From NCBI RefSeq assembly GCF_009915155.1, contig NZ_JAABLM010000003.1:171523-235522 (forward strand): a stretch of 64,000 bases of DNA, given 5' to 3'. The notes below the pieces were generated by a model. That model was not told where the DNA came from and searched no databases. It saw nothing but the letters and a program-made list of their open reading frames with translations. Of this stretch, positions 27,448-38,672 are shown piece after piece. Both the position numbers and the translations under genes were made by a program. The DNA comes from Flavobacterium ichthyis. Lineage in GTDB: Bacteria > Bacteroidota > Bacteroidia > Flavobacteriales > Flavobacteriaceae. Within the stretch, counting starts at the first letter, position 1. Each line of letters begins with the position of its first letter.

Positions 27448-29196
27448 ATGAAAGAACTTCAATATTTAAACAAATATTTCAAAAAATATAAATACCATTT
27501 TTTATTAGGAATTTTAGCAACAGTTGCTGCTCAAGTTTTCTCTCTTTACACCCCTCGCTTAATAGGAGAATCTATTAACGCTTTAAGCAACGGTCAATTA
27601 AATAAAGATGAGACCAGAGGAATTTTAATTGAAAACATCTTATTAGTAGTGGCAACCACAATTATTGCCGGGATTTTAACCTTTGTGATGCGCCAAACTT
27701 TAATCGTGATGTCACGTTTTGTAGAATTTGATTTAAAAAATGAAGTCTTTAGACAATTTGAAAATTTGTCTCAAAATTTTTACAAGCAAAGCCGAACTGG
27801 AGATTTAATGAACCGCATCAGTGAAGACGTTTCGCGCGTTCGTCAATATGTTGGACCGGCCGTAATGTATAGCATCAACACTGCCATACGTTTTGGAGTG
27901 GTAATGGTACACATGTTTATCATTTCTCCAAAATTAACTTTGTACACCGTTTTGCCATTACCTATATTATCGTATTTAATTTTTAAAATCAGTACCGAAA
28001 TTAATGTGCGAAGTACAGTTTTTCAACAAAATTTATCCTTGCTTTCGAGCTACAGCCAAGAATTTTTCTCCGGAATTAGAGTAGTAAAAGCCTACAGCTT
28101 ACAAGACAAATCAACCAAAGAATTTTCGGCTTTATCCGAAGACAGCCGTGCAAAAAGTATGAGATTAGCCAAAACAAGCGCTTTATTTGGTCCATTGATG
28201 ATTTTGTTGATTGGGTTAAGTAATTTGGTAGTCATTTACGTTGGCGGAACGATGTACATCAATGGTTCAATCGAAAGCATTGGTGTAATTGCCGAATTTA
28301 TTTTATACGTTAATATGTTGACTTGGCCAGTAGCTTCATTAGGTTGGGTTTCTTCAATGATTCAGGAAGCCGAAGCCTCACAAGCTAGAATTAACGAATT
28401 CCTTAAAATTGAACCAGAAATTAAAAACGCTTCGGAAAAAAGTTCGGTGATTGATGGAAAAATTAATTTCAACCACGTGAGTTTTACTTACGAAGACACC
28501 AATATCAATGCTTTACAAAATATTAGCTTCCACGTTAACAAAGGCGAAACCTTGGCAATTTTGGGAAAAACCGGTTCTGGAAAATCTACGATTTTAAGTT
28601 TGGTTAGTAGAATGTATGATGTTGATACTGGCGAAATTACGATTGACAACCAAAATGTAAAAGATTTAAATTTGTACGATGTGAGAAACAGCATCGCTTT
28701 CGTTCCGCAAGATGCATTTTTGTTTTCTGATTCAATTATCAACAATATTCGTTTTGGCAAGGAAAATGCCACAAAAGAAGAAGTTATAGCTGCTGCTAAA
28801 CAAGCCGTGGTTCACAAAAACATTATGGGTTTTAGCGAAGGTTACGAAACCGTGATTGGCGAACGCGGCATCACACTTTCAGGTGGACAAAAACAAAGAG
28901 TTTCGATTGCCAGAGCGATTATTAAGGATTCAAAAATATTATTGTTAGACGATTGTTTATCTGCGGTTGACACCGAAACGGAAGAAGAAATTTTAGGAAA
29001 TTTGATGGAAATTTGTAAAAACAAAACCACCATTTTGGTAAGCCACAGGGTTTCTTCAGCAAAAAATGCCGACAAAATTATTATTTTAGAGGACGGTGAA
29101 ATCATCCAACAAGGCACTCACAATCAGCTGATAAACGAAGAAGGATATTACAAAGAATTGTATTTAAAACAACTTTCGGAAAAAGAAATGCCGTAA
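27448..29196 (+). CDS. ABC transporter, fused permease and ATPase
   Basis: A 582-aa half-transporter of the exporter type, active as a homodimer or heterodimer in the inner membrane. Six helices fill residues 1-320. The ATPase domain has Walker A GKTGSGKST, Q-loop FVPQDAFLF, signature LSGGQKQR, Walker B ILLLDDCLSAVD and the H-loop VSHR. It resembles the multidrug/lipid exporter group (MsbA, BmrA), but the cargo is unknown. The signature motif and Walker B are intact, so it should hydrolyse ATP. It lies alone with 200 bp of A/T-rich sequence upstream. Confidence 0.93.
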   Translation: MKELQYLNKYFKKYKYHFLLGILATVAAQVFSLYTPRLIGESINALSNGQLNKDETRGILIENILLVVATTIIAGILTFVMRQTLIVMSRFVEFDLKNEVFRQFENLSQNFYKQSRTGDLMNRISEDVSRVRQYVGPAVMYSINTAIRFGVVMVHMFIISPKLTLYTVLPLPILSYLIFKISTEINVRSTVFQQNLSLLSSYSQEFFSGIRVVKAYSLQDKSTKEFSALSEDSRAKSMRLAKTSALFGPLMILLIGLSNLVVIYVGGTMYINGSIESIGVIAEFILYVNMLTWPVASLGWVSSMIQEAEASQARINEFLKIEPEIKNASEKSSVIDGKINFNHVSFTYEDTNINALQNISFHVNKGETLAILGKTGSGKSTILSLVSRMYDVDTGEITIDNQNVKDLNLYDVRNSIAFVPQDAFLFSDSIINNIRFGKENATKEEVIAAAKQAVVHKNIMGFSEGYETVIGERGITLSGGQKQRVSIARAIIKDSKILLLDDCLSAVDTETEEEILGNLMEICKNKTTILVSHRVSSAKNADKIIILEDGEIIQQGTHNQLINEEGYYKELYLKQLSEKEMP

Positions 29197-29268
29197 TTTT
29201 TTTGTTTATTTCGGCTATTTTTTCGATTTTTGGTCAACCTAACACATTAAAATTTTTGAAAGAGGATT

Positions 29269-29649
29269 ATGAGAGAAAATGACCTGTTAGAAAAAGAAGA
29301 AATTTTTTCTAAAGTATTGAGAGCCGGAAGAAGAACTTATTTCTTCGATGTAAGAGCTACAAAAGCCGATGATTATTACATCACGATTACAGAAAGTAAA
29401 AAATTTACCGAAGAAGATGGATCTTTCCATTTCAAAAAACACAAAATTTACCTTTACAAAGAAGATTTTGCCGCTTTTTCTGAAATTTTAGACGAAATGA
29501 CTTCGTACGTTTTATCTCAAAAAGGCGAAGAAGTGATTTCTGAAAGACACCAAAGAGATTATAAAAAAGAATATTTTAGCGAAAAATCAGAAACTGAAAT
29601 GAGTCCATCAACGGCGACTTTCACGGATTTAAGCTTTGAAGATATTTAA
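29269..29649 (+). CDS. PUR-like DNA/RNA-binding protein (DUF3276)
   Basis: A 126-aa protein carrying a PUR repeat (residues 10-85; EEIFSKVLRAGRRTYFFDVR, then DYYITITESKKF), the fold of the purine-rich element binding proteins. Bacteroidota homologues form dimers that bind nucleic acid. The tail is charged and low complexity. The physiological role is not known. It follows the ABC transporter by about 70 bp and ends before a strong terminator. Confidence 0.88.
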   Translation: MRENDLLEKEEIFSKVLRAGRRTYFFDVRATKADDYYITITESKKFTEEDGSFHFKKHKIYLYKEDFAAFSEILDEMTSYVLSQKGEEVISERHQRDYKKEYFSEKSETEMSPSTATFTDLSFEDI

Positions 29650-29677
29650 ATTTTTTAAAATTTAAATGTTGCAACCC

Positions 29678-29707
29678 GCCCGAAAAGTTTTTTTGAATTT
29701 TTCGGGC
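29678..29707 (+). terminator. Terminator of the PUR-like gene
   Basis: A perfect 9-bp stem GCCCGAAAA/TTTTCGGGC is followed by seven Ts. Confidence 0.85.
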
Positions 29708-29712
29708 TTTTT

Positions 29713-30063
29713 TTATCCAATCCTCAAACCGTTTTCCACTTTAAAGTCGGGCGAAAGCAGCACCACTTCCCCACCCTTTTCTATTGCTCCCAAAACCAAA
29801 CATTCACTCATAAAATTGGCAATTTGTTTTTTTGGAAAATTAACCACCGCTACAATTTGACGATTTAGCAAATCTTCTTTTTGGTATTTATGGGTAATTT
29901 GTGCCGAAGTTTTTCTGATGCCAATTTCCGTTCCAAAATCAATCGTTAATTGGTAAGCCGGTTTTTTCGCTTGTGGAAAATCATTCACTTCTAAAACAGT
30001 GCCAACCCGCATTTCCACTCGGTTAAATTCGGTCCAACTCAAAAAATCTTGATCAGTTTCCAT
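29713..30063 (-). CDS. csaA: tRNA-binding-domain protein CsaA
   Basis: A 116-aa OB-fold protein of the CsaA type, a small dimeric export chaperone or tRNA-binding protein. It has the tRNA-binding domain landmarks FNRVEMRVGTVLEVNDFP, LTIDFGTEIGIRKTSAQIT, VAVVNFPKKQIANFMSECLV and LSPDFKVENGLRIG. It is a lone domain rather than the tail of a tRNA synthetase. It is divergent from the thioredoxin-like gene. Confidence 0.92.
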   Translation of the reverse strand: METDQDFLSWTEFNRVEMRVGTVLEVNDFPQAKKPAYQLTIDFGTEIGIRKTSAQITHKYQKEDLLNRQIVAVVNFPKKQIANFMSECLVLGAIEKGGEVVLLSPDFKVENGLRIG

Positions 30064-30130
30064 GGTAAAAAAAGTTTTTTTTCAAAGATGTAAAAAATCT
30101 GCTATATTTAAAATCTAAATCCGAACAAAA

Positions 30131-30685
30131 ATGGCAAAAACACCCTCAAATATGTTACCGCTTGGTACCTTGGCTCCTGATTTTCGCTTGCGGGACACCA
30201 ATTCCAACCATTATTTGGCTTTTGATGAAATAAAAGGTAAAAAAGGAACATTGGTGATGTTTATTTGTAATCATTGTCCGTATGTACATCACGCTTTGCC
30301 GGAAATTTTAATGATTGCCGCCGATTATCGCGTTCAAGGTTTGGGAATTGTAGCAATCAGCAGTAACGATGCCGAAAAATATCCGCAGGATGGTCCGGAA
30401 CTGATGCGTGAATTTGCCTTTAAAAACAGTTTTGATTTTCCTTATCTATACGATGATACGCAAGAAATTGCCAAAGCTTATGATGCCGCTTGCACTCCGG
30501 ATTTTTATTTATTTGATGCCGAAAATAAACTTTTTTACCGTGGACAAATAGACGATTCTCGACCGGGAAATGGCATACCGTTAAGTGGAAGTGATTTGCG
30601 AAACGCCATTGACGCTTTGATTTACAACCGTTCGCTTTCTAAAACACAAAAACCGAGTTTGGGTTGTAATATTAAGTGGAAATGA
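30131..30685 (+). CDS. Thioredoxin-fold (AhpC/TSA-like) protein
   Basis: A 184-aa cytosolic redoxin. The active site is CNHC (Cys46 and Cys49) in MFICNHCPYVHH, a pattern of a distinct thioredoxin-like family rather than of typical peroxiredoxins. A peroxiredoxin-like frame surrounds it (LAPDFRLRDTNS, VAISSNDAEKYPQDGPE, YDDTQEIAKAYDA). Its TGA stop overlaps the ATG of the next gene (ATGA), so the two are likely translationally coupled. Confidence 0.87.
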   Translation: MAKTPSNMLPLGTLAPDFRLRDTNSNHYLAFDEIKGKKGTLVMFICNHCPYVHHALPEILMIAADYRVQGLGIVAISSNDAEKYPQDGPELMREFAFKNSFDFPYLYDDTQEIAKAYDAACTPDFYLFDAENKLFYRGQIDDSRPGNGIPLSGSDLRNAIDALIYNRSLSKTQKPSLGCNIKWK

Positions 30686-31347
30686 AAAAATATCTCATCA
30701 TAATATTATTTTTTTGTTGCTCTAATTTTCAAGCGCAAAATAAAGTTATGAGTGCGAACGACAATCATTTAGTTTCAACTGAAATTGCTGAAAAAATCTA
30801 CAATAAAACTAAAAACCTTCAATTAAGTGTTGAAGTCAAAAATGATACAATTTATTATGTTTCGGTAAAAAATAATTCTGAAAAAACAATCGAACTGTTA
30901 ACGCAAGACAACCAAATCTTCATTATTCAAGAAGCAATTGATGAATCAGGAAAATGGAAACCAATTGAATATTGGCAGTATTCAACTTGTGGAAACAGTT
31001 ATAATTCGATAGAGATTTTACCAAAAAATAAAATTTTAACCGAAACTACCCGATACGATGGCGATTTCAAAACGAAAATCAGGTTTAAACTTTTACACAA
31101 AAACAAAGAATTTTATTCAAATGAAGTTGAAGCAAAAATCAGTTTGCAACAATTTAAAATTCCTGAAAAATTAGACCATCATTTGTATCGTAGCGCAAAA
31201 CGTTGGGACAAAAACAATGCGGAAAACATTATTTTTTTAAAACCAAAAGCAATTAAAATTCACGCAAAAGCTGAAAAAAAATATCTTGAAGATATGGCGA
31301 AAAAGAGAAAAAATAATCTAAAAAAACAAATTACTTCTTCATCATAA
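30682..31347 (+). CDS. Secreted hypothetical protein
   Basis: A 221-aa protein starting at the ATG at 30682 in the ATGA overlap. It has a signal peptide (MKKYLIIILFFCCSNFQAQ) and a beta-rich domain of the kind seen in chaperone-like or surface proteins (VEVKNDTIYYVSVKNNSEKT, then KIRFKLLHKNKEFYSNEVE). The C-terminus is Lys-rich. I do not recognise a family. Its end overlaps the convergent secreted gene by 17 bp. Confidence 0.7.
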   Translation: MKKYLIIILFFCCSNFQAQNKVMSANDNHLVSTEIAEKIYNKTKNLQLSVEVKNDTIYYVSVKNNSEKTIELLTQDNQIFIIQEAIDESGKWKPIEYWQYSTCGNSYNSIEILPKNKILTETTRYDGDFKTKIRFKLLHKNKEFYSNEVEAKISLQQFKIPEKLDHHLYRSAKRWDKNNAENIIFLKPKAIKIHAKAEKKYLEDMAKKRKNNLKKQITSSS

Positions 31348-31870
31348 CAATCTCAATTGGCCGGTTCATTTTAGGACCAAATTGTGTCTCACGGGCTTTT
31401 CCGGCACATAAAACATACATATTAAAGTTGTAGAGTTTTACGATTTGTGTGGCAAAATTTCCGCCATTTGCATCACCATCAATGTCTTCTACCTTAATAC
31501 TATATTCGTCTGCTGGAAAAGTATTTTTTACTGAAAGCAAATAATTTTCTTTGGCAAAAGGAAAAAACCAGCGTTCTTTTTCGGCGTTTTCACCAGGCTG
31601 TAAGCGTTGGTTCTGGTCGTCAATTTTGTAATTTTCGGTAAAAATTAAAGGTTTGCCCCCATCAGTCCAACTGAACATATTGTTAATATTAGCCACTTCT
31701 GTCCCAAAAATATTGACGACAGAAATTTTTAATCCGGGAATGTGTTTTTTGGAACCATCTTCATGAACATTCAATACAAAATACGAAGTAAAATCATAAC
31801 CGCAATGTTGCCCCACTTGTGATTTGGCGGAAAAAGAAATCAGGAGAAAGAAAAACAGAAATTGCTTCAT
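31331..31870 (-). CDS. Secreted hypothetical protein
   Basis: A 179-aa protein; the start MKQFLFFFLLISFSAKSQ gives a clean signal peptide, and the upstream in-frame Met at 31888 is rejected. The mature part looks like one beta-sandwich domain (YFVLNVHEDGSKKHIPGLKI, EDIDGDANGGNFATQIVKLY). No family recognised. It is convergent with the preceding secreted gene and shares its last 17 bp. Confidence 0.68.
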   Translation of the reverse strand: MKQFLFFFLLISFSAKSQVGQHCGYDFTSYFVLNVHEDGSKKHIPGLKISVVNIFGTEVANINNMFSWTDGGKPLIFTENYKIDDQNQRLQPGENAEKERWFFPFAKENYLLSVKNTFPADEYSIKVEDIDGDANGGNFATQIVKLYNFNMYVLCAGKARETQFGPKMNRPIEIVMMKK

Positions 31871-31895
31871 AAACACAAATTTATACAAAAAATAA

Positions 31896-31923
31896 AAAGC
31901 ATCCGACGCTTACCGAATGCTTT
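31896..31923 (-). terminator. Terminator of the cyclophilin-FKBP gene
   Basis: A 10-bp stem with one mismatch (AAAGCATTCG / CGGATGCTTT on the minus strand) leads into a T-rich tract, 23 bp past the stop. Confidence 0.65.
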
Positions 31924-31946
31924 CTCAAATTTTATTCCAAAAAAAA

Positions 31947-32879
31947 TTATTTTACGTCCATAAGTTCTACATCGAAAACCAAAACGGCATTTGGCGGAAT
32001 CACGCCTCCAGCTCCACGAGAACCGTAACCTAAATGCGAAGGAATCACGAATCTGGCTTTGTCACCCACTTGAAGTAAGGCAATACCTTCGTCCCAACCT
32101 TCAATTACGTGACCTTGCCCTAAAGGAAATTCAATTGGTTTTTTACGTGGATAAGAAGAATCAAAAGTTTTTCCGTTGTCTAACTGTCCGGTGTAATGAA
32201 CCGAAACCGTTCTGCCTTTTTCGGCTTTTTTTCCGTTTCCTTTTTGAATAATTTTATAACGAAGTCCGCTTTTAGTTTTATCAAAACCTGCTGCTAATTC
32301 TTGCATTTTCGCTTCCGAAGCAGCTTTTTCAGCTTCAATTTTTTTCAATCTTGCACCTTCAAAAACCCTGAAAGCTTCAATGGCATTCCATTTTTTTGCT
32401 TCTTCACCTTCGCGGATAATTTCGATACTTTCAATTTCATCACCTTGAGCAATTGCATCTACAACATCTTGTCCTTCAACAACATGACCAAAAACGGTAT
32501 GTTTGTTATCCAACCAATTTGTTGGAACATGTGTAATAAAAAATTGCGAACCGTTAGATCCCGGACCAGAATTTGCCATTGACAAAACGCCTGGTTTATC
32601 GTGTTTTAATTCTGGATGAAATTCATCGTCAAATTGGTAGCCAGGTCCACCTGTTCCTTGTCCTTGAGGACAACCACCTTGGATCATAAAATCTGAAATT
32701 ACACGGTGAAATTTTAATCCGTCATAAAAAGGTTTTCCCTGCGGACGAGCCGAATTTTCAAGGTTTCCTTCTGCAAGACCTACAAAGTTTCCTACTGTAC
32801 CAGGGGTTTTATCGTGCGTTAATTTCACCAAAATTGCACCTTTTGAAGTGTTGAATTTTGCGTAAATTCCGTTTTCCAT
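31947..32879 (-). CDS. Cyclophilin-FKBP fusion peptidyl-prolyl isomerase
   Basis: A 310-aa protein with two unrelated prolyl isomerase domains. Residues 1-170 are a cyclophilin ([48 protein letters not shown]). A short helical linker near 170-195 follows. Residues 205-310 are an FKBP ([46 protein letters not shown]). Active-site residues of both domains are present. No signal peptide is seen, so it should be cytosolic. A -7 element TAATTTTG lies 34 nt upstream. Confidence 0.93.
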   Translation of the reverse strand: MENGIYAKFNTSKGAILVKLTHDKTPGTVGNFVGLAEGNLENSARPQGKPFYDGLKFHRVISDFMIQGGCPQGQGTGGPGYQFDDEFHPELKHDKPGVLSMANSGPGSNGSQFFITHVPTNWLDNKHTVFGHVVEGQDVVDAIAQGDEIESIEIIREGEEAKKWNAIEAFRVFEGARLKKIEAEKAASEAKMQELAAGFDKTKSGLRYKIIQKGNGKKAEKGRTVSVHYTGQLDNGKTFDSSYPRKKPIEFPLGQGHVIEGWDEGIALLQVGDKARFVIPSHLGYGSRGAGGVIPPNAVLVFDVELMDVK

Positions 32880-32913
32880 CTTATATTTATTTGAATGATT
32901 ATTTTAAAAGGTG

Positions 32914-32921
32914 CAAAATTA
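32914..32921 (-). promoter_or_regulatory. -7 promoter element of the cyclophilin-FKBP gene
   Basis: TAATTTTG on the minus strand, 34 nt before the start. A TTG lies about 25 nt further up, slightly outside the usual spacing. Confidence 0.35.
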
Positions 32922-32987
32922 CAAATTATTTATGTGAATATAATCACAATTTATAACAGCAGTAATGCAACTAAAACTGAATTTGTA

Positions 32988-32995
32988 TAATTTTG
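32988..32995 (+). promoter_or_regulatory. -7 promoter element of the DUF1569 gene
   Basis: TAATTTTG, 42 nt before the ATG at 33038; no -33 TTG in range. Confidence 0.35.
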
Positions 32996-33037
32996 CTATG
33001 TTAAAAAACTTAACATTCTTTTTTAGCCAAAATTTTT

Positions 33038-33490
33038 ATGGAAACGCTGTTCAGTCCTGAAGGAAGTCGCCAAATCATTGACAGAATTAATTCTTTGAAA
33101 CCTATTTCTCAAAATGAATGGGGTACGATGAATGTAAGCCAAATGTTGGTACATTGTCAGCAACCAATAAAAGTTGCCTTTGGCGATTTAAAAATAAAAG
33201 TGGGACTTTTGGGATATATTTTTGGAAGATTAGGCAAAAGACAATTAACTCAAAACAATTTTCGATTTAAAAAAGATTTGCCAACGGCGAAAGAATTTAG
33301 AATTTCTGGGCAACACGATTTTGAGCAATCCCGAACCACACTAATTAAAATGATTGAAAAATTTTCAACTGAAGGCCCTGATTGCATCGCGAATAAAAAA
33401 CATCCTTTTTTTGGAACTTTAACTGATGAGCAATGGGGCTCGATTCAGTGGAAACATTTAGACCATCACTTAAAACAGTTTGGGGCATAA
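33038..33490 (+). CDS. DUF1569 protein, DinB-like four-helix bundle
   Basis: A 150-aa cytosolic protein. INSLKPISQNEWGTMNVSQMLVHC at the start and WKHLDHHLKQFG at the end carry the His residues that form the DinB-type metal site. DUF1569/DinB-like proteins are poorly characterised thiol-transferase or metal-binding bundles. It is monocistronic and convergent with the sterol desaturase gene. Confidence 0.82.
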   Translation: METLFSPEGSRQIIDRINSLKPISQNEWGTMNVSQMLVHCQQPIKVAFGDLKIKVGLLGYIFGRLGKRQLTQNNFRFKKDLPTAKEFRISGQHDFEQSRTTLIKMIEKFSTEGPDCIANKKHPFFGTLTDEQWGSIQWKHLDHHLKQFGA

Positions 33491-33519
33491 ATAAATATTT
33501 CAATTGATTTCCAGCCACT

Positions 33520-34659
33520 TTATCTCTTAGAATATTCTTTCATTTTTAAATCTTTATCAAAAGGGCTTTTAGTGAACGGATAAATCGCTTGTTTTAAATA
33601 GCCTTTTGGATAATCGGCTTCGAGTAAACCAGTATCCTCCGGCCATTCATTGTTAGGCAAATAATAGGTTCCAAATATTTTATCAATAAATGGAAAAATT
33701 GTAGCAAAATTTTTACCGTAATACTCGGGATTTTTACAATGATGCCAATGATGGTATTGAGGCGTTGCAAAAATATATTTGAAAAAGCCAAAATTAATCC
33801 GAGTATTTGAATGAATTAAAACTGCATGAACCGCCATAAATATCACATAAACCTGAAAGGTTATCGTAGAAAAGCCAAAAACATAAAGTGGAATAAACGC
33901 CATTGAACGCGTCACAAAAATATCGACAAAGTGTGTTCGAGATCCCGCCAACCAATCCATATTTTCGGTAGAATGATGGATAGAATGAAATCTCCATAGA
34001 AAAGAATGTCGATGAAAAAATCGATGAGTCCAATATTGAAATAAATCGGTCAGAAAAAATGCTAAAAATAATTCGACTACGAAAGGTAAACTTTGAATAT
34101 ACGCCTGAATTTCTGATAATCCCATCCATCCAAAAAAAACTTGTGCTGGCTTTTGTGTAATTACGCCAAAAAATTGAACCAACAAATGGCTGATTACAAA
34201 ATAAACCAAATCCGTTCGCCATTCTTCATGAAATGTTTTTTGATCTTTTCGCTTGGGAAACACCATTTCTATTGGAACAAAAATCAAAGCCATTAAAAAC
34301 AAGTCTAAAAGTAGCCAATCCAGCCCTAAGTGAAAGCGTGTTGTTTTAACAGCACGAGCATCTACCTCGAAACCACCCAAGACAATAGTAATGATACAAA
34401 ATATTATTCCAATTAAGGCCCATTTTTTCTGCTTGCTTAACAAAAAGCTCACTACCCCAAAAAATAATGAGGCAATAATAACTCCGGTGAGTAAAATTTT
34501 CATGGATTCACCTGTATAAACCTCACGAAATTCTGGAGTCGTCAAAATTTCCGGATATTTAAAGCAAAATACACCGCAGAAAGACATCAATCCTAAAAAA
34601 ATTGAAATTATTCCACTCACTTTACCCTCTCCAAATTTAACACTTGTTTTTGTATTCAT
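33520..34659 (-). CDS. Sterol desaturase/fatty acid hydroxylase-family membrane protein
   Basis: A 379-aa integral membrane di-iron enzyme. Several helices (about residues 15-150) precede the histidine cluster: HRFFHRHSFLWRFHSIHHS (about 213-231) and HHWHH (about 300). This His spacing defines the fatty acid hydroxylase superfamily, which hydroxylates or desaturates lipids. The substrate cannot be told; carotenoid, sphingolipid or ether-lipid roles are all possible. A -7 element lies 12 nt upstream of the start. Confidence 0.88.
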   Translation of the reverse strand: MNTKTSVKFGEGKVSGIISIFLGLMSFCGVFCFKYPEILTTPEFREVYTGESMKILLTGVIIASLFFGVVSFLLSKQKKWALIGIIFCIITIVLGGFEVDARAVKTTRFHLGLDWLLLDLFLMALIFVPIEMVFPKRKDQKTFHEEWRTDLVYFVISHLLVQFFGVITQKPAQVFFGWMGLSEIQAYIQSLPFVVELFLAFFLTDLFQYWTHRFFHRHSFLWRFHSIHHSTENMDWLAGSRTHFVDIFVTRSMAFIPLYVFGFSTITFQVYVIFMAVHAVLIHSNTRINFGFFKYIFATPQYHHWHHCKNPEYYGKNFATIFPFIDKIFGTYYLPNNEWPEDTGLLEADYPKGYLKQAIYPFTKSPFDKDLKMKEYSKR

Positions 34660-34671
34660 AAATTTTTACAA

Positions 34672-34679
34672 CAAAAGTA
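34672..34679 (-). promoter_or_regulatory. -7 promoter element of the sterol desaturase-family gene
   Basis: TACTTTTG on the minus strand, 12 nt before the start, implying a very short leader. Confidence 0.35.
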
Positions 34680-34745
34680 CATTTTTAAAACAAATGTAAA
34701 AAAATTTTGAAAGGTCAAGCCGCCATATATTTTTTTTTATTTTTT

Positions 34746-34753
34746 TAAATTTG
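34746..34753 (+). promoter_or_regulatory. -7 promoter element of trmD
   Basis: TAAATTTG, 16 nt before the trmD ATG. No clear TTG -33 box in the T-rich upstream sequence. Confidence 0.35.
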
Positions 34754-34769
34754 CAACTCAATTTAAAGT

Positions 34770-35447
34770 ATGAGAATCGACATTATTACCGTTTTACCCG
34801 AATTATTAAAAAGCCCATTTGAAGGCTCAATTATGAAAAGAGCCATAGAAAAGGGATTGGTAGAAGTTCATTTTCACAATCTTCGTGATTACACGACCAA
34901 TAAACAGAAAAGTGTGGACGATTATCAATTTGGCGGTGGAGCTGGTATGGTCATGATGATTCAACCCATAGACGATTGCATTACCAAATTAAAATCGGAA
35001 AGAGATTACGACGAAATAATTTACATGACGCCAGACGGCGAAACCTTAAATCAAAGAATGGCAAACAGAATGTCTTCCTTGAAAAATATCATCATTTTGT
35101 GCGGACATTATAAAGGTGTTGATCAACGTGTTCGCGATCAATTCATCACCAAAGAAATTTCTATTGGAGATTACGTTTTATCCGGAGGAGAATTGGGAGC
35201 TTTGGTTTTATCCGATGCTTTGATCCGGTTAATTCCTGGAGTTTTAAGCAACGAAACTTCCGCATTGACAGATAGCTTTCAAGATAACTTATTGTCTCCA
35301 CCAATTTACACAAGACCCGCAGAATATAAAGGGTTAAAAGTCCCCGACATACTATTAAGTGGAAACTTTGCCAAAATTGACCAATGGCGCGAAGAAAAAG
35401 CCTTCGAGCATACCAAAAACAGAAGACCTGATTTGTTGGATTTATGA
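34770..35447 (+). CDS. trmD: tRNA (guanine37-N1)-methyltransferase
   Basis: TrmD methylates G37 next to the anticodon and prevents +1 frameshifting. The 225-aa SPOUT-class enzyme shows [13 protein letters not shown], the knot-region motifs [13 protein letters not shown] and [13 protein letters not shown], and [14 protein letters not shown]. Length is usual. It precedes rplS by about 195 bp. In many bacteria trmD and rplS share one operon, but here a separate -7 element before rplS suggests independent control. Confidence 0.96.
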   Translation: MRIDIITVLPELLKSPFEGSIMKRAIEKGLVEVHFHNLRDYTTNKQKSVDDYQFGGGAGMVMMIQPIDDCITKLKSERDYDEIIYMTPDGETLNQRMANRMSSLKNIIILCGHYKGVDQRVRDQFITKEISIGDYVLSGGELGALVLSDALIRLIPGVLSNETSALTDSFQDNLLSPPIYTRPAEYKGLKVPDILLSGNFAKIDQWREEKAFEHTKNRRPDLLDL

Positions 35448-35560
35448 TTTAGGATATATGATTTAGAATTTTAAATTGAAGAAGGAAACCTGAAACTTAA
35501 AACTTTTCATCCTTCCAATAAAAAAATACTCCTTTTTTCACATAATTCACAACTTTATAT

Positions 35561-35568
35561 TATCTTTG
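35561..35568 (+). promoter_or_regulatory. -7 promoter element of rplS
   Basis: TATCTTTG, 74 nt before the rplS start. It predicts a 5' leader of about 65 nt that can fold into two small stems. Confidence 0.5.
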
Positions 35569-35574
35569 CGCACT

Positions 35575-35642
35575 ATTTCGGACTAACCTCTGGCGAAAAT
35601 CGTGAATGTTGCTCTGATAATCAACAATTTAAATCAAACAAA
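35575..35642 (+). promoter_or_regulatory. Candidate structured 5' leader of rplS
   Basis: The leader can form a stem TTTCG (35576-35580) with CGAAA (35594-35598) and a second stem TGTTG (35607-35611) with CAACA (35622-35626) around a 10-nt loop. Ribosomal protein genes often carry such leaders for autoregulation, and L19 leaders have been proposed in Flavobacteria. Stems are short, so this is only a candidate. Confidence 0.35.
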
Positions 35643-35993
35643 ATGGCAGATTTGATGCAATTCGTGAAAGACGAATTTATTACAAAAAAAGACTTCCCAA
35701 CGTTCGGAGCTGGTGACACAATCACAGTTTATTACGAAATTAAAGAGGGTGAAAAAACTAGAACACAGTTCTTTAAAGGTGTAGTAATCCAAAGAAGAGG
35801 TTCTGGTACAACCGAAACTTTTACAATCCGTAAAATGTCAGGTTCTGTAGGTGTTGAGCGTATTTTCCCAATCAACATGCCTGCTTTACAAAAAATCGAA
35901 ATCAATAAAACCGGTAAAGTTCGTAGAGCTCGTATCTTCTACTTCCGTGAACTTACAGGTAAAAAAGCAAAAATCAAAGACAGAAGAATCTAA
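35643..35993 (+). CDS. rplS: 50S ribosomal protein L19
   Basis: A 116-aa ribosomal protein located at the 30S-50S interface. It has the L19 landmarks FPTFGAGDTITVYYEIKEG, FKGVVIQRRGSG, TFTIRKMSGSVGVERIFPIN and RRARIFYFRELTGKKAKIK. It follows trmD on the same strand, but with its own promoter element and a possible structured leader. A strong terminator follows 22 bp past the stop. Confidence 0.97.
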   Translation: MADLMQFVKDEFITKKDFPTFGAGDTITVYYEIKEGEKTRTQFFKGVVIQRRGSGTTETFTIRKMSGSVGVERIFPINMPALQKIEINKTGKVRRARIFYFRELTGKKAKIKDRRI

Positions 35994-36014
35994 TTCAAAC
36001 CGTCTTTTCATACC

Positions 36015-36040
36015 AAAATCCCGAAGCAATTCGGGATTTT
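36015..36040 (+). terminator. Terminator of rplS
   Basis: A perfect 11-bp stem AAAATCCCGAA/TTCGGGATTTT around a GCAA loop, followed by more Ts. Confidence 0.88.
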
Positions 36041-36083
36041 TTTTTAATCTAAAATTCTTTCAGATTCCCATCACAATTTCAAA

Positions 36084-36208
36084 GAGCAAAAGGCTCGGGC
36101 ATTTTCAGCCATCGCCATTCCTGCTTTCCGCTACAATCTTTTTTTAATTCCCCTTCGGGTTGAAACCCGAGGCAATTAAAAAAAGGATATCCGCTTCAAT
36201 CAGGGCTA
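36084..36208 (+). repeat. Dispersed palindromic intergenic element, copy 3
   Basis: It has the lead GAGCAAAAGGCTCGGGCATT, then CATTCCTGCTTTCCGCTACAA. A long private stem follows (CTTTTTTTAATT with AATTAAAAAAAG, topped by CCTTCGGGTT/AACCCGAGG). It closes with CCGCTTCAATCAGGGCTA. This is the best-formed copy. It lies in the 433-bp gap between rplS and icd, after the rplS terminator; the rest of that gap holds only A/T-rich sequence and the icd -7 element. Confidence 0.75.
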
Positions 36209-36363
36209 TTAAAAAAATCCCTATTCTTACTTGCAAAGGTTCAGTGTAAAACCAATCAGCCAAAAAAAATTATCAAATTCACAAATCTTCCCAAAAAAAA
36301 TTTAAAATCCTCAAATCAAACGATTTCGCTACAAAAACACTTCTAAAATCGGCTCCAATTTCT

Positions 36364-36371
36364 TATATTTG
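36364..36371 (+). promoter_or_regulatory. -7 promoter element of icd
   Basis: TATATTTG, 55 nt before the icd ATG. No TTG in the expected -33 range. Confidence 0.4.
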
Positions 36372-36393
36372 CAATCCTTGACAAACAAAATAA

Positions 36394-38649
<2,256 letters not shown>

Positions 38650-38672
38650 TTTTTATAAATAATTATACAACT

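Noticed and set aside
35851..36147. 98-codon ORF overlapping the end of rplS
   Set aside because: It runs through rplS in another frame, the rplS terminator and repeat copy 3.
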